Part shown: one piece after another, positions 21,201-34,300 of the stretch
Layout of the letters: every line of letters starts with the position of its first letter
Position numbering within the stretch: the stretch's first letter is position 1
NCBI GenBank assembly: GCA_038380795.1
Contig: CM076267.1
Coordinates: 9,283,501 to 9,347,500, forward strand
Origin: Pyrocephalus nanus
Lineage: Eukaryota; Chordata; Aves; Passeriformes; Tyrannidae
Reading direction: 5' to 3'
Length of the DNA: 64,000 nt
Notes under the pieces: model-generated
Database searches by the model: none
Told to the model about the DNA's origin: nothing
Seen by the model: the letters and a program-made list of their open reading frames with translations, nothing else
Program-made: the position numbers and the translations under genes

Positions 21201-24200
21201 ATGTTCCTGTAGAGACACAAATAGCTGATATGCTGAGGGCTTCTATGACCTTTGAAAACCACAGCAGTCATTGATGTACCTAGGTTTTTTATAGGAGTTA
21301 TGTTAAGGCAGAATTGGTTTAAAAATTGGTTTTTTCCTCCTCTGTTTTCTGTTTCTCCTGCTGTCAGTCTGTGCACAGATTACCAACACTGTTTGCATGG
21401 AATAAGTCCCCTTCTTCAAGCAGTTACATCTTGATAAGACAACCTTTTCGAAATTTTCTGGGATCTTTGTGGTTTTTTGGCTTGTTTTTCTTTCCTGAAA
21501 TGTAACAAGCCTTCAGAGAGGAATTTTAAGCAGTGAGTAGTGTCTACAGCTGTTTGGTCTGGTGGTACAGAATCAGCTCTTCCAGCCTGAGCAACCTCTG
21601 GCCTCCTCCAGCTCTGCCTGCTGCCAAAGGATCATCAGTGGTAGCTGCTTTGGAGTAGGGCCTGGAGAGCCATCAGGAGTAACAATGCCACAGTTCCTCT
21701 CTGGGCCTTGTGGTTTGGGGTATTGTCTCTGGGTTTGGGTTTGGGGCAGGGTCTCTGAGTTGCTCAGGAGAGACCTCCTGTTATTCCCAGAAATGCTATC
21801 CCATTCGTACTGCTCCCACAAACTGAAGGACTTGATCCAAAGTGTCTTGTGGTTCTTCATTTCTATGGATCTCTCAAGTAATGTGCCCTTTCTACACTGC
21901 TGGAATTCGCTGGAAGTCTCCCATAAATACTGCAGTTCTGCGCTGTCCTTTCATTGCCTACTTCCCTCTGTGTCCTCCAAGGAAGCTGAACTCATCAAAA
22001 CCAAAAGCAGTGCAATATCATGGCAATACTTCAAGCCCAAAAAGAAGATCCAGCAATAACGTGATTTGGCCAAAAAAAAGCCAGGCACATCTGACAGGGC
22101 TGTCTTCTGCCACTTAACACCTGCAGAAGGTAATTGGTCGTGAGGGACCTCCCAGATTATGTCTGTGTGACCACAGCAGGAACCTGAAAATTAAATCAAG
22201 CAGCTCCTGAAAAACTCCAGGTGATTTCAGAACACCTGCAGGAGGTATTTTTCCAAAGCACTGGTACATCAGAAAACATCTTCTGATGAGCTGCACACTT
22301 GTGCCAGGCACCATTTAGTTCCAGCCCATTCATGTTTTACCATCCAAAGGTTAAACTGAGTTTAAGTGAGTGAGGGCTCTCCATGGTGAGGAGCAATAGC
22401 ATGGCCTTCTGCCTTTAAATAAATAAAATTTCCAGTCCAGGATGCAATCTTATTGTTATCTGAGCAAGTTTTTAAATGGTTACATCTTTTCCTGATGTTT
22501 CTAACTACTTCAGTCAGTTTCTATGAGTTTTTAATTGCACAAGAGACTGAGTTAATAGTGCATTATTTTTAATCAGTTCAATTTATCTGGCTTCAGAATT
22601 CTGAACCAAATTATCACCATCACCAAGTAATTACTGGTTTATAATAATTTCACAGTGTGGAGTCTCCAGTAATCCAATCTGCATTGCCTGCAAAACAACA
22701 CTGAGCTGTGTCACCTCAGGGATATTGGCTGCATGTGTAGCTGGCTGAGTTTCAGAGCACCAGATGAAGAAACCAAGGCTTATTTCCCTTGAGTTTGGAT
22801 TTGCATGATTAGTTCTCTGTATGTTACCCTGAGAATTGGACATCAAGTATCAAGAGAGAATTGCTTTGAAACAATTCTCTTTTTGCTTCCCTGCCTCTGA
22901 AGCACCTTTCCCTGCAGGAAGCATCACATTTCCACCTACTTGGTACTTCTGGTGACACAGCAGGCACAGATGTCCCTGTGCAGGTACTGTCAGAAATCAC
23001 AGCCATTTTATATATTGGTACAGAAAAGCTCAGGATGCTGCAAAGTGTTGATGAACTGTGTTCACCATCTAGAGCTGGTAGCCAAAAGCTTCTGATTCTT
23101 CATGTAGGATACAGACCAGAGAATCTCAAATTTTGGAAGTTCAGTTCTTCATGATAATAACTCCTCCATGACAATGAGAGGAGTATTTCCATCCATGGAA
23201 ATTTGCAGTAGCTGTTTAGTAGCACTGTAGAACAGCTGACAGGAAGCAAAGCAGCTGTGTCTGCTGTGACAGCAGTACCCACCTTGATCACTTACTTATC
23301 CCTTCTGCAAGCACCTCTCCAGCTGCTTGTATGCACCCTTCCTCAATGGATTCTTCCTCCTGGAGTACAATGAAGATCCTACTGATGAGTTATGGTTCCT
23401 GGTCTGGTGAGGGTTCCCTGTCCACAGCCTTGCTTTTTACTCTGAACCACTGGAAATACTGGTTTATGGGACCAGGGTGGGGGGATTTCAGTGCAGTTCC
23501 CAGCATCACCCATCATTTAACTGTCAGTCAAATTAGTATAGTCACATTCTTGCCTTGCTGAAAGCTTTGAGCTTCTATTCATGGTACTGATAGAAGCATT
23601 CACACACATGCTGGGAGGAGCAACTCAAGCTAAACTGGACAGTTTCAATCCTGGTAGTAAAAAAGACAGGCTTCAGTGCAGACTGGTCACTGGCATCAGT
23701 GTCCAGCATCCAAGGAGGCTCATGGTGCTCACATTTAAATCTACCTTAATTAAAACTACCATGGACAGCTTTTTTGTGCTGCAGTCAGACTTCCTACCTT
23801 AGAAGAGACATACTGGAAGACTCCTACATTTTGGAGTGCAACACTACTTCTTCAGAATTAAAAATTAGCTGTGAATAAAAGTGACATACGGAATGAGTGA
23901 TCCTGATGACTCGATTAACCAGCAGGAAAAAGAGCAGAAATCTGAAAGAGCACCCCTGGGTATCAGCATGAAGCTTCAGCTGATGCAAACTGATCCAGTC
24001 CTCTTTGAGAACACATAGATTTTCACTGTATTGTTTGTAGCTTGTATTTGGGAAGTGTGGCAAGAAGAGGTTCATATGATTTTAGTGTTAGGAATGAGTG
24101 TCAAAAGGCAAAACTGCTGACCAGATCTTAGCCAATGTGCTCAGTAACGACAAATGCAGACATTTAATGCTGAAGACAGATCTCCAAAATGTCTGAATTA

Positions 24201-24317
24201 TTTTTAACCGATCTGCTTTTCTTTCTCTTTTACTTCTGCTTTCTGAGCTGCAGGTTATGCTCCAAGTACATTTTCAAGCTTTTTTTTTAAATTATGAAAG
24301 TTAGAACCTTAATTTCA

Positions 24318-24362
24318 AATATATAAAAATTTTAATATATTATATATATGTAATATATACAT
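24318..24362. repeat. AT-rich simple sequence
   Basis: Runs of TATATA and AATATAT with near-palindromic character (ATATATTATATATATGTAAT). Confidence 0.85.
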
Positions 24363-24728
24363 TTAAAATAATGTATTGTTTAATAACCTGCAAACTAGTT
24401 ATTTATAACAGCACCAGATGCTGTGACTGTTACTGCTGGTGTCCTGAAACTGATAATTCTCATCTCTTATCAACAAAGATGAACCCGCTTCACCCGAGGA
24501 CTGGTTTAGAATCAGATCCTGTTTTTATGGGAATAATTGAGCCTCTGAAAAATCACCATATGCTTAGATATACATGATTCTTTCTGCCTGTCAGTGTTGT
24601 TTGAGAATACTGGTTGTCATCCTTGGTGCTTTGTGGACCAAAGAAGGTGTAGTAAAGTAGTAGCAACTCACAAGAAAACTTCAGCAGAATAACTGTAACA
24701 ATTAAATGGTGAACAGTAAGATCTGTAT

Positions 24729-24810
24729 TACCATTAAAACTTTGTGAAACCATTAAAACTGTGTAAAACTTTGTAAAACCATTAAAACTATGTAAAACCA
24801 CTAAAACTTT
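24729..24810 (+). repeat. 19-base tandem repeat, about four units
   Basis: Unit AAACCATTAAAACTNTGTA repeated about four times, with an extra AAACTTTGTA between the second and third full units. Confidence 0.88.
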
Positions 24811-27800
24811 TCTGCCATTTCCTTTGGAGACTCAAACGCTGTGTTGGTCAGAAGTTCCTGGTCACAGCTAGATAATTATGGCTATTTCTGGTCATTATTG
24901 GATTCATCATCCTGATGTATTATTTAGAAGACTGTTTATACCAATAGGCAGATAAAAGGAAAGTTAGCTTTGCAAAAGCGACATATTGAAGTTTCTTCGT
25001 AAGTTTTGAATTTTGGCTCTCATCTGCCTCAGTTGAAAATAACAGGGATTATATCACTGACACCAATGCCATTAGCACTAATAGTTTCAAGCTTGTGTGT
25101 TTCTCACTGCATTAAACATTTGCCATTGACATAAACTTGTATTTAAGGAAATAGACTGGAACTTGGTGCCTGAGAGACACTTCATCCTGCTAGGCTGGGA
25201 TTATTCAGGAGAGGCCTGACAATAGCCTGACTTCTTTGGAAAGCCTTTATTTTGTTCTGCTGTTAAAAGCTGTTAAATGTTCTCTGTTAAATCTTGTGTG
25301 TTTATAATGGCATCATATGCTGCTGCGAATCACTGAGGGAGCAGATGGCAAAGAATCCAAGTACCTGTCTCCCTCTGATGCCCCTGGCAGTGAAGCATCC
25401 AAATATCTTCAAAGATTTGAGCCTAGGAGCTGTGCCAGAATGCAAACAAAGGAATCTTTAGTTTTAAACATTGCAGCAGCTTGCTGATTGTGGACAGTCC
25501 TCCTTTCAGTCTCTCAGACCCCACAGGTTGTTTGCACTTATTGCTCTGAAGTGTGTTAGTCTCCCAAAGGCACAGAGCAACATTACTAATTTATACTAAT
25601 CACTCTAAAAATAATGAAAAAGCTGTGGAAAAATATCAGGGACGAGGCAGTGGAAAAGCACAGCTATCCTATCTGCTCTTCCAACCCTGCAAACCTACCA
25701 CATCACAGTGAAAATCTCCTTTTTAATGAAAATGGGGACAGAATTTTTTAAGTACTCTGAAAGATGTCAAAATTTCCCACTCTGTACTGCTGACATGTCA
25801 CACAGGAGAAGTAAAACTATTCTTGTACTTTCAGGAAAGAAGTAATGAGTTATTGCTGTGATTATAGTTATTATTTAAGTGTCTGTTCCGGGAGTTGAAG
25901 GTTGATGTACAATTGAATGTCACTGCTAAGGTGGAGTTCATGTATTAGATTAAAATAAATATTCAAGGTAGGGTGGATGGATAGTGGAAGGAAGTGCTTC
26001 CCAAAAAGGATGAACTGAGAATAGATAAAGTCCATGACAGTGGCCTGGTTGAAAAATATTTTCCCAAAGGGTTTCTACATCAAACTAGAACAATCCAAGT
26101 CTGATAAACTGTTCATAAAGAACACCAGAAGGGGATATCTGTGATGAAAAGAGGTGCCTGTGTTTGAACACTGGATTTTTTGGGCTTTATGCAAAAGTTA
26201 CTGGATGAGATTGAACATAGGACTGACCATGCAAGAGGTTGTGGCAATCTCTTATCTGTAAGACAAGGGAATATATACTAGTCTGTCTCTGTTAAAGTAT
26301 GCAAATGTGAGGAAGTGATGTTTGCAATCTGATTTCAGGCCCCTGAAAGTAAAGAAATCCAGACACAATGACACAAATAAGAGACAAAAATAATTATATA
26401 CATGAACTGTTATTTGTTTAACCTGCAGGCAGAACTCAGAGCAGTTTAAAGCCATTTAACACACAACTTAGTACTGGAAAGTCTTTCATATGCACAGACT
26501 CTTCTTTGCCTTTGTCATTTCTATACTTGCCTACCTCTTATTTCCTTTGAGTATTTGCTGCACTTGCAATGTGTTACAGAAATAGTGTCCACAAATGCCT
26601 GACAGAAATCTAACAACAGAAAGCTTTCCACTGATAGCAGTGGAGTTACACCTCCTTGGCATGGAGCACTCCTGGAAGGCCTAGTTGCAGATAAGATACC
26701 TGGGGGGGAATTCTTATGCTGCCAACAGTGGGACAATCCTGGAGTTTCACAAAGAAGACTCTAAAAATGTTTTAATTTAATCACTCAACGTAGCTTTGGA
26801 GTTGGTGGTCCCATGGCTTCAAACACGATGGTCAGATCTCAGAAAGCTTTTTGGACTGTCCAGCTAGAAAGATTCCCTGGCGCTTGTAACACTTGCACCA
26901 CTGAATGCTTTCAGGAGTCTTTTACAAATATTTGCTGCCTTTTACAAATATTCCCCACAAGAGTAATTTTCAAATACATCCTTCCTGTAACTTGACATGC
27001 AGCATGACAGTTTTGCTTTTTCTTATGTTATACTAGACACTGCCAGAATGATATTTTGCTTCTTATAAAAATATTTTTCTCTCTTATCTTTGCTTAAAGA
27101 TACAATTATACTTCTGGTTTTCTTCAGCATGAAAGGCCAGACTGTTTTTCAGACCCATGAAGTCAAGATAACCTATTTCCAACTGTTTATTTGGAGATTT
27201 AAGTGTTTGTTTAAGGAATCCTTAGCATCTTTTCTTTGAAGAAATTATCACCAGCAGCTCAACTCTAAACAGATCTATAATCATGATTTGTGAAAGTACC
27301 CATATTATCCACTTATTCACACCTCCAGGTGAGACTTTAATTCACGTTGCAGAAAACAGATACTAATTTATGCAAAATCTGCAGCTGTAGACTTGGACAG
27401 ATGTCTCTGACTGTTTACCATCTCAAATTGGAGTCATTCCGATTTAGACGTTGATTCCAAATAAAGAAGGCTCTAGATATTTTGTGTGACCAATGAAATA
27501 GCACGAGAGGGGTATGAAAAGGACTCCATGTGATTGTAAGTTGTCTCCAGCCAGGCCTTCAGAATTTCTAGTCAGTTTTAGAATTTGGCTTGAGTGATTT
27601 CAATAAAAGGCAGTAATTATATCAGAAAACTACTTGATAAAAAGCTGACTGTCTCTGAGCTATTTTTCTAATGCATTTTGAAATCTTTTGACTTAATGTA
27701 TTTTAGTTTTGTCTGCAACTACTTGAGAAATGTAAGAAGGAATAGCTTGTTTCCTTTGGAATAGAGATACTATTTGTGAAATAGCCTTTTCGGGAGTGAG

Positions 27801-29636
27801 TCACTGATGAAAGGAGGAAGTTCATTTAATATGATCCCATGAAATCTGCAAAAAGAAAACTGAGTTTTCAGTTTTTTAAAGTCAGGCAGCATTAAATATA
27901 GGATCCTCAGCTGCCACATGAAATGAACTCTTTCCTTTTGTTATGATTTGATGGCACTGAAAGTCAAAAATGATACCTGGTTTGTCAAAGGTTTAACATC
28001 TCAAACTGCTGAGCCAAACTCAGTCCTTGCTAGAAACAAGCACCATATGAAGTACTTACTTTAGCTGCATGTAATTAACTCTGAGGCAGAGCCATCTCCA
28101 TGGTAGTAGGGGACCTGGCAGTAAAGAGGGCACAGATTGCAAGTCCAGGGAGTGGGACATCAGGCGTCCACCCAGAACAGTCCTTTCCTGAGCACACCCA
28201 GGGTCTGGTCTGGCTGTGAATCTGAGGTGGAGCCAGACACCACTTCTGCTTGTGCACACCCAGTGTGCCTCTGGAGCTCAGGCACAGGCATGGAAAGGAC
28301 CTGCTGTGCAGCACCTTTCACCCCAGGGAGCTCAGATCACAAGCCTGCATGGCCATGCTGGAAGGTAATGCTGCTGTGGGGACACAGGAAACTCGGGTTT
28401 AGCCCAGGAATTCAGCACCACTGATTGCAGTTGGTGTTGTCTGAGCAGCTCCGTTGGGATCAGTCCCACTGTTGGAATTTGCTGACTTTGACTAAAGATT
28501 GTCATGATAGGTTTATTTTAATGTAGTCCAGGTCAGAGGCTTCATCTAGCACTCCTCTTACTAGACTCAAACCCTTACTGGAGCCTTCATTTCATAGACT
28601 ACACATCTGTAGTCATGAAACCACTCAGAAAAAAAGACCATCTCTTAGTTTTTAACTGTTGAGTCCTGATCAACCCATGACAACTTCTATTCAGCACAAT
28701 ATAACTTCATTATCTTTTCTTCTAGGCCTTTTCAGCACATTCTTCCATGTTCAGGCCTGCCCTCCAGTGGATGTATTTTCTGCACTTTGATTTTTCTGCA
28801 CTTAAATGTTCTGTAAAAAAACACATTATTTAAAAAAAAAAATCACATAGTGCTGTTGGAAAACCTGAATTGGAGATAATTAGGTCTAGTGGACCTTTGT
28901 TCTGCTCCTCTGAACAAAAAACTTTGTGGTAACAAACACAATAGAACCAAATGCAGGGACTGGAAAAAAAAGGTTTTTCAGCTATAAGCTATTTTCCTGG
29001 AAGAAAACAAGATGCAAAAGAACTTGGACAAAGAGAAGGATCAGGGCTTCTATTGTGTTTCCAGATTGAAATCAGTCATGAGTTATTGACCATGGTGCTC
29101 AGAAGACAAACATTTTGTCAGTACACAGAATCTTAGTGTTTTTCACACTCATTCTGTTGCTGTAAATGGCACAACCCCTCTCACCATATTTTGTTGGTCC
29201 ATGGGGCAGGACAGGCTTTTATTATTACTATTAGCCTGCAGGCTGCACTGGCACTCTGACCCTACCATCAGGTTCACACCAAGAGTTATTCTGGTATCCG
29301 TAAGCAACTGCTTAGGGGAGGGTAAAGACAAGCACTTACAATACTCCCTTAAAACTCTCCCAGCTTCCAATTGTTCTCAGAGTTTTCTGAGCCTGATGTA
29401 CTAAACCTAAACAAACCTCTTCTCTCAGTACTTGTCCATTCTCTCCTTGAATCCATATGATTTTTTTGCCATTCCATTTTCCTTTCGCAAGGAGCTCCAG
29501 AGTTCTGTTACCACGGCATAAAGAACCTTCTCTCATGTTTTCCTCCAAAATTCACAGTTTTTCTTTCATGTGAGAAAGAATGGTATGAACATTGCTGCTT
29601 TGGAGTTTTTCTGGCTCTTCTGTCTCTCTCCCTCTC

Positions 29637-29673
29637 TTTTTTTTTTTTTTTTTTATTTATTTCTTTTTAAAGC
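29637..29673. repeat. Poly-T / T-rich tract
   Basis: A run of about 18 T followed by ATTTATTTCTTTTT. The sequence around it does not identify the element. Confidence 0.85.
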
Positions 29674-30008
29674 ACTATGCTTTTGCACCTACGCTTTGTC
29701 TGCATTTCCCAGCAGATACAGTTTTGTCTACTGATGGGCTGCAAGGTAACATGTATCTATTTACACATAAATTCAGTGGTAGTGACAAACTTTAGCTGAT
29801 GCCCTAGTGATTGGTTTGCTTGTAGAAAAACAGAAGTCCTTCATGGTAGCAGTAAGGAAAAGGATAAAATCAAAATCTGCCTTAAACCTTGAAATTAGAA
29901 CTATGACAAAGAAATAAGGGGTGGAAGAAGTTGGAGGGGGGGTTAATTTATAATATATGAAACTCAAATTTTATAGGAATTCTCTTGTGCAGAAGAGAAG
30001 GGTTTTAA

Positions 30009-30040
30009 AATAATAATAATAATAATAAATATTAATAATT
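30009..30040 (+). repeat. (AAT)n microsatellite
   Basis: About seven AAT units, then an imperfect AATATTAATAATT. Confidence 0.9.
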
Positions 30041-33000
30041 AACTTTCTCTTTTCTGTATCAACAGAAAATAGTCACATAGGTGACTGTTGGTGTCAGAAG
30101 CTCATAAGAGAGAAGAAACTGATTGGAAGGTCTGGGAAAGAACCTGGAGCTGTGATAACCTAACAAAGATAAATCATTTAATGAAAGACCACCAAACTCC
30201 CACAGAGAAACAATGAGAAAAATGCCTGTTTATAAAGATAGGAAAATGCCTGTTTGAAATGATAGGATAACTTAATATTCATCTAGCTGCAGAGAATTTA
30301 TACTCCCTAGGGAAGTAAAACAGAGGCTGGAAAGCTGAGTTTACACTAAGTTGGGGAGAGCACCAGCAAAGCAGCCCTATTTTTCTGATGGCTGGAAAAC
30401 AGCTTTCCGCAATATGCTTTCTGCAATCTTTTTGGCAAACTCTCAACTGAAGGGATGAGTAACCATAATGATATTTTCCATTTCTTTGAGAACACTTCTG
30501 TTCACACCTTTACCATAAAAATGCTGTTCTTGGAAAAGGAGGTCACTCCCAGCCATGCACACTCCCAGTCAGTGTCTTCTTTTGTGCTATTCCTATAGCA
30601 CCACATAAAGCTGAACAGATGACTCAGTTTCAAATCCAAAGGCAACAATCATAAGAAAAGTTTGACTTCAGTTATTTTAATTTGCACCCATCAGGATTTT
30701 TCTTCCTAAACATTTCATGTCCAAAACAAGCAGCTGTAGTAGTGGAACAGTGATCTCTACTTGGAACTTGCTGCTGCTGTCAGTAGTGGACTTGTTAAAC
30801 TTACAGGAACTGACATGAATCTCTTTCAATCAGCTTTGTGTTTTCTGGTCTATGATATGACACGTCCTTATGAACAATGTCAGGCCTCTAGATTTGATTT
30901 TTCATTCTTTCTCTTTACCAATAAAGCCTTTCCTGTTTCAATTTCGTTCCCTGCTTGTGAGGAACTACAGACGCTTGTGCCTTCTCTCTGCAGGGGAAGA
31001 ATTTCATCTCTCATTGATAAATATTTCCTCAGAAAAAAATGTTCTATTCCTTAAATTTCCTGTGTATTAAATGTGACCTGGTAATGGACGGTTATAAATG
31101 AAGATAGTGACCCTGAAGTTTTATTAATTGAATGGCAGACACTAGAGGATATTTTTAGACAAATGATTTTTCTGGTGCAAGTACATGGTGAAAACATAAG
31201 AATGTGATGTCCAGGCTCCAAGTGCTTGCACAGAATTACTGCTTCCTAAACATCTGTTTGTGAGCATTTAATATGCAACAATTGCATTTACTGTGAGAAT
31301 GAACAGTATTTGACATCTGAAATGAAAATCATAAAATAGCACGATTATATCAAGTGCTACATTTTTCCTAAAGCAAAAAGAAAAATATTTTAGTTTGGAC
31401 GTTGTATGTTTTGGGATGTTTTAAACCTTAGACATCTAATCACAAGAATAGTAAACAAACGCCAGTTATCACAAACCCAGATGTAGCATCGGCCTCCCTG
31501 ATTCAAGAACACTCTCTCCTGCTTTCTGAACAAGAACAGGACCACAAATACACCAAAAACATTGGTTTGGAAACCAGAGGCCAGCTAGGATTCCTCACTG
31601 TATTACCAAGCCAGTTGTTCAATTTCGCTGCCCTGGTTTTCACTCTTGGAAATGGCCTTTAATAGCTTTAGTGTTATGTATGTTGAGCTGCAGGTCAGAC
31701 AATCAGCTGCTCTGGATTAATTTGGCTCCATTGAATGTAACTGAGCCAGAACAGTTTGCAACAGCCCATGATATGCTTCTAGATGCTTATTCTGATAATC
31801 CTCAGTGCTAAGTACTTGCTTACTTTCTATGCACTTCTCTTTTTATCCACAGTGGAGGACATCTACCCTTGGCTACCAAACTTAATTTACCACTTATGAC
31901 CTTACATACCACTTATGCAGTTTATCTATTGCCAAAGATTTGGGTGAAGGATGAAGTCTTTGGGAAGAGTTTTCCCTAGGACATTGCTTAGAGAGCCTCC
32001 CATACCAGCCAGGATACCTGCACCTTCACAAAAGTAGGGAAGAGTTGGAAAATTTGGGCTATTTTGCAAGGCCCTTGCTGTCAGTGACTGACCTCAGCAA
32101 AGTTCTCAGCATCAGGTGGGATGCTCACAGATGAATACAGTGCTGCTGCTGATGTCTCTGCTCTTGTCACCAGTAAAATGTCCATGTAAATCTCAGCTGG
32201 ATTCAGGACTGCTGACACTTAAACAGATGCCAGGATCTCAGTCCTGGCCAGCAGAGGCCACTAAGAGATTGTAGGAAGAGCTGTACAAGACATTGGAGGC
32301 CTTGTAATTCAGCATGCTCACTGTTGGAGAGACAGCATCTGGGATGTGGATGAGGATGTTTACTAGAGAGAAGGAATCTTTGGAGGATTTTTCAAACTTT
32401 CCAAGATTTTAAAAATAATCTTGGGATGAATATTGTTTTTGCTGCTGCTCTGCACTCTAGGTGGGCTGGTACTTGCCAGCAATGAGCTGGAGCATGAGAA
32501 GAGGGGGAAAATCGTTATAAAAAGAAGTCCACTATGTTATTTTCCTTGTACCCAATGCCAAGGAGGACTTTGTGGCTACACCTTGCAGTTTGGTACACTT
32601 ACACTGAAGTCAGACGGTCAGCTTGCTTGTGTTTAATGGTCAGACTGTCACCTGTCATCCCTTTAGGGTGGACAGTAGTAAAAGCTCAGATGTAGTCCAT
32701 GGGGCCCAGTTATCTGTATAACAGGGATGTGGTGAAGGGCTGAGGTGGGCTTTGTGTTTGCTGAGTTTACTGCAATCTCTTGTTCCTATAGGTGTGGATT
32801 TTGTGTTTGTGAGTGGCAGTGCTACCTAACTCCCAAGCTGCCTGCTTTCTTCAAGTTTTTCTCAGTCCCTTTGGTTTTTATAAACCCCAGCAAATATCAT
32901 CACATCTTTCCCCAGTCAAAGAAATTCATCATTTTGTGCCTAACCTCATTCAGTTCTAGTGTATACATTGCTGTGAAGGGAGAAGCATTGGGTAAAGGAA

Positions 33001-33961
33001 ACCAATTTTGGCTTAGTAACCTACTTCCACAGTACTGTGCAATTCCTTTGTGTCTTTAATTTGTTTGTGTGCTGCAAATCCTCATGTTAAGCCAAGAAAA
33101 GTAATCTGAGAATTCACCCAGTGCACATCTTCAAGTTCAAATCTGGCACAGAGAAGTTCTGCCTGCTCGAAGAGGTTTTAGACACCATTGAATTCAGCAC
33201 AGTTCTGCTGTGAACAGGCTTTCCACTGACCTTTCTGGGGCTTTGAAGGCAGCCCTTCCCCAGTTTCAGGTCTTCATTTTAGAGCATCAGCTCTTTGCTG
33301 AAAGCACACCATGGAAACAGGTGGCAGGAGCTCCTCAGAGGGAGCTCCTCAGTCAGGCTGTGAATATCTGCCTTTCTCAAAGAAAAGGCTAAGCACACTG
33401 AGCAGAAACTCAGCAAGACCTGGGAGGTGCAGCCTTGCAGAGAGACAAGATGCTGTCACTGCTCCTCAGCAATAACTTGGCTGGAGGAACGCAGCTTCTG
33501 ACTGACTGAATTCCCAGCCCTGTGCCAGCCTGGCTGTGCCACTGCACTCTGTGCTGTCTTTGGCAGCCCACACTCCAAGTGGGAGGAGGCAGACAGGTGT
33601 TGCTGTGTCAGGATCCATTATGGTGAAGGGATGTTAAGCAGGCAGAACTGCAAACAGCATTCCTCACAGCTTCACTGCTCCTGCTGTTACTCTGTAGGTC
33701 TGAATCGGATCTGTGTCCCATGACACGTCAAGCACTGAATACAGATATGGAGAGTCCTCTGGCAAATCTGCACTTTAAATGGACTTCATTAAAGGTGCTG
33801 TTATGATTGAAGCCTGCAGTGGATGGAAAGGAGCAGAAAGTGTCAGGTTTTACCTCTCTCCTTTCATTCTGGGGAAATTAGCAGATATTGTATCCATTGC
33901 ATCTTCAAAGCCTGGGTGTAAAAAACACTAGGAGCATAGGAATGGTGTTATTAGGTTAAGC

Positions 33962-34300
33962 ATAGAATCATTTAGGCTGGAAAAGACCTCTAGGATCATC
34001 AAGTCCCATCAGTAACCTAATGCTGCCCAGTCCATCACTAGCCATGTCCCCAAGTGCCACATCTACACATCTTTTAAACCACATCATGGTGACTCATCCA
34101 CTTCCCTGGGCAGCTCGTTCTGGTGCATGAGAACCCTTTCAGTGAAGAAAATTGTCTTAATATCCAATTTAAAGCTCCCTTTTGCGTCTATTTCCTCTTA
34201 TTGTGTCACTTGTTACAAAAAACAAACACCTCGCTGCAACCTCCTTTCAGGTAGTTGTAACGAGCGACAAGGTCCAGTTTCTCAAGAAACCCCTTTGTTT
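33962..34300 (-). mobile_element. CR1, minus orientation
   Basis: Reversed tail AGAATCATTTAGGCTGGAAA, AGACCTCTAGGATCATCAAG, then the reverse of the ORF2-coding part (CTTCCCTGGGCAGCTCGTTC). It continues to CAACCTCCTTTCAGGTAGTT and AGCGACAAGGTC. Confidence 0.92.

Larger units (their letters stand above)
18202..33961. other. Intergenic region, no gene recognised
   Basis: About 15.8 kb, AT-rich. Longest open frames (21562-22059, 32433-32636) lack an ATG start or family resemblance. It holds AT- and T-rich microsatellites and a 19-base tandem repeat but strikingly few CR1 copies. I cannot exclude regulatory elements or non-coding transcripts. Confidence 0.65.

Noticed and set aside
21562..22059. 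165-codon + strand frame in the intergenic region
   Set aside because: It starts with GTG, has low-complexity composition, and no recognised domain or splice context.
32433..32636. 67-residue frame looking like a signal peptide plus dibasic, Cys-rich secreted peptide
   Set aside because: The frame begins with TTG, and a TGA lies in frame just upstream. There is no ATG, so it cannot be translated as drawn; no splice acceptor or family match supports it as an exon.
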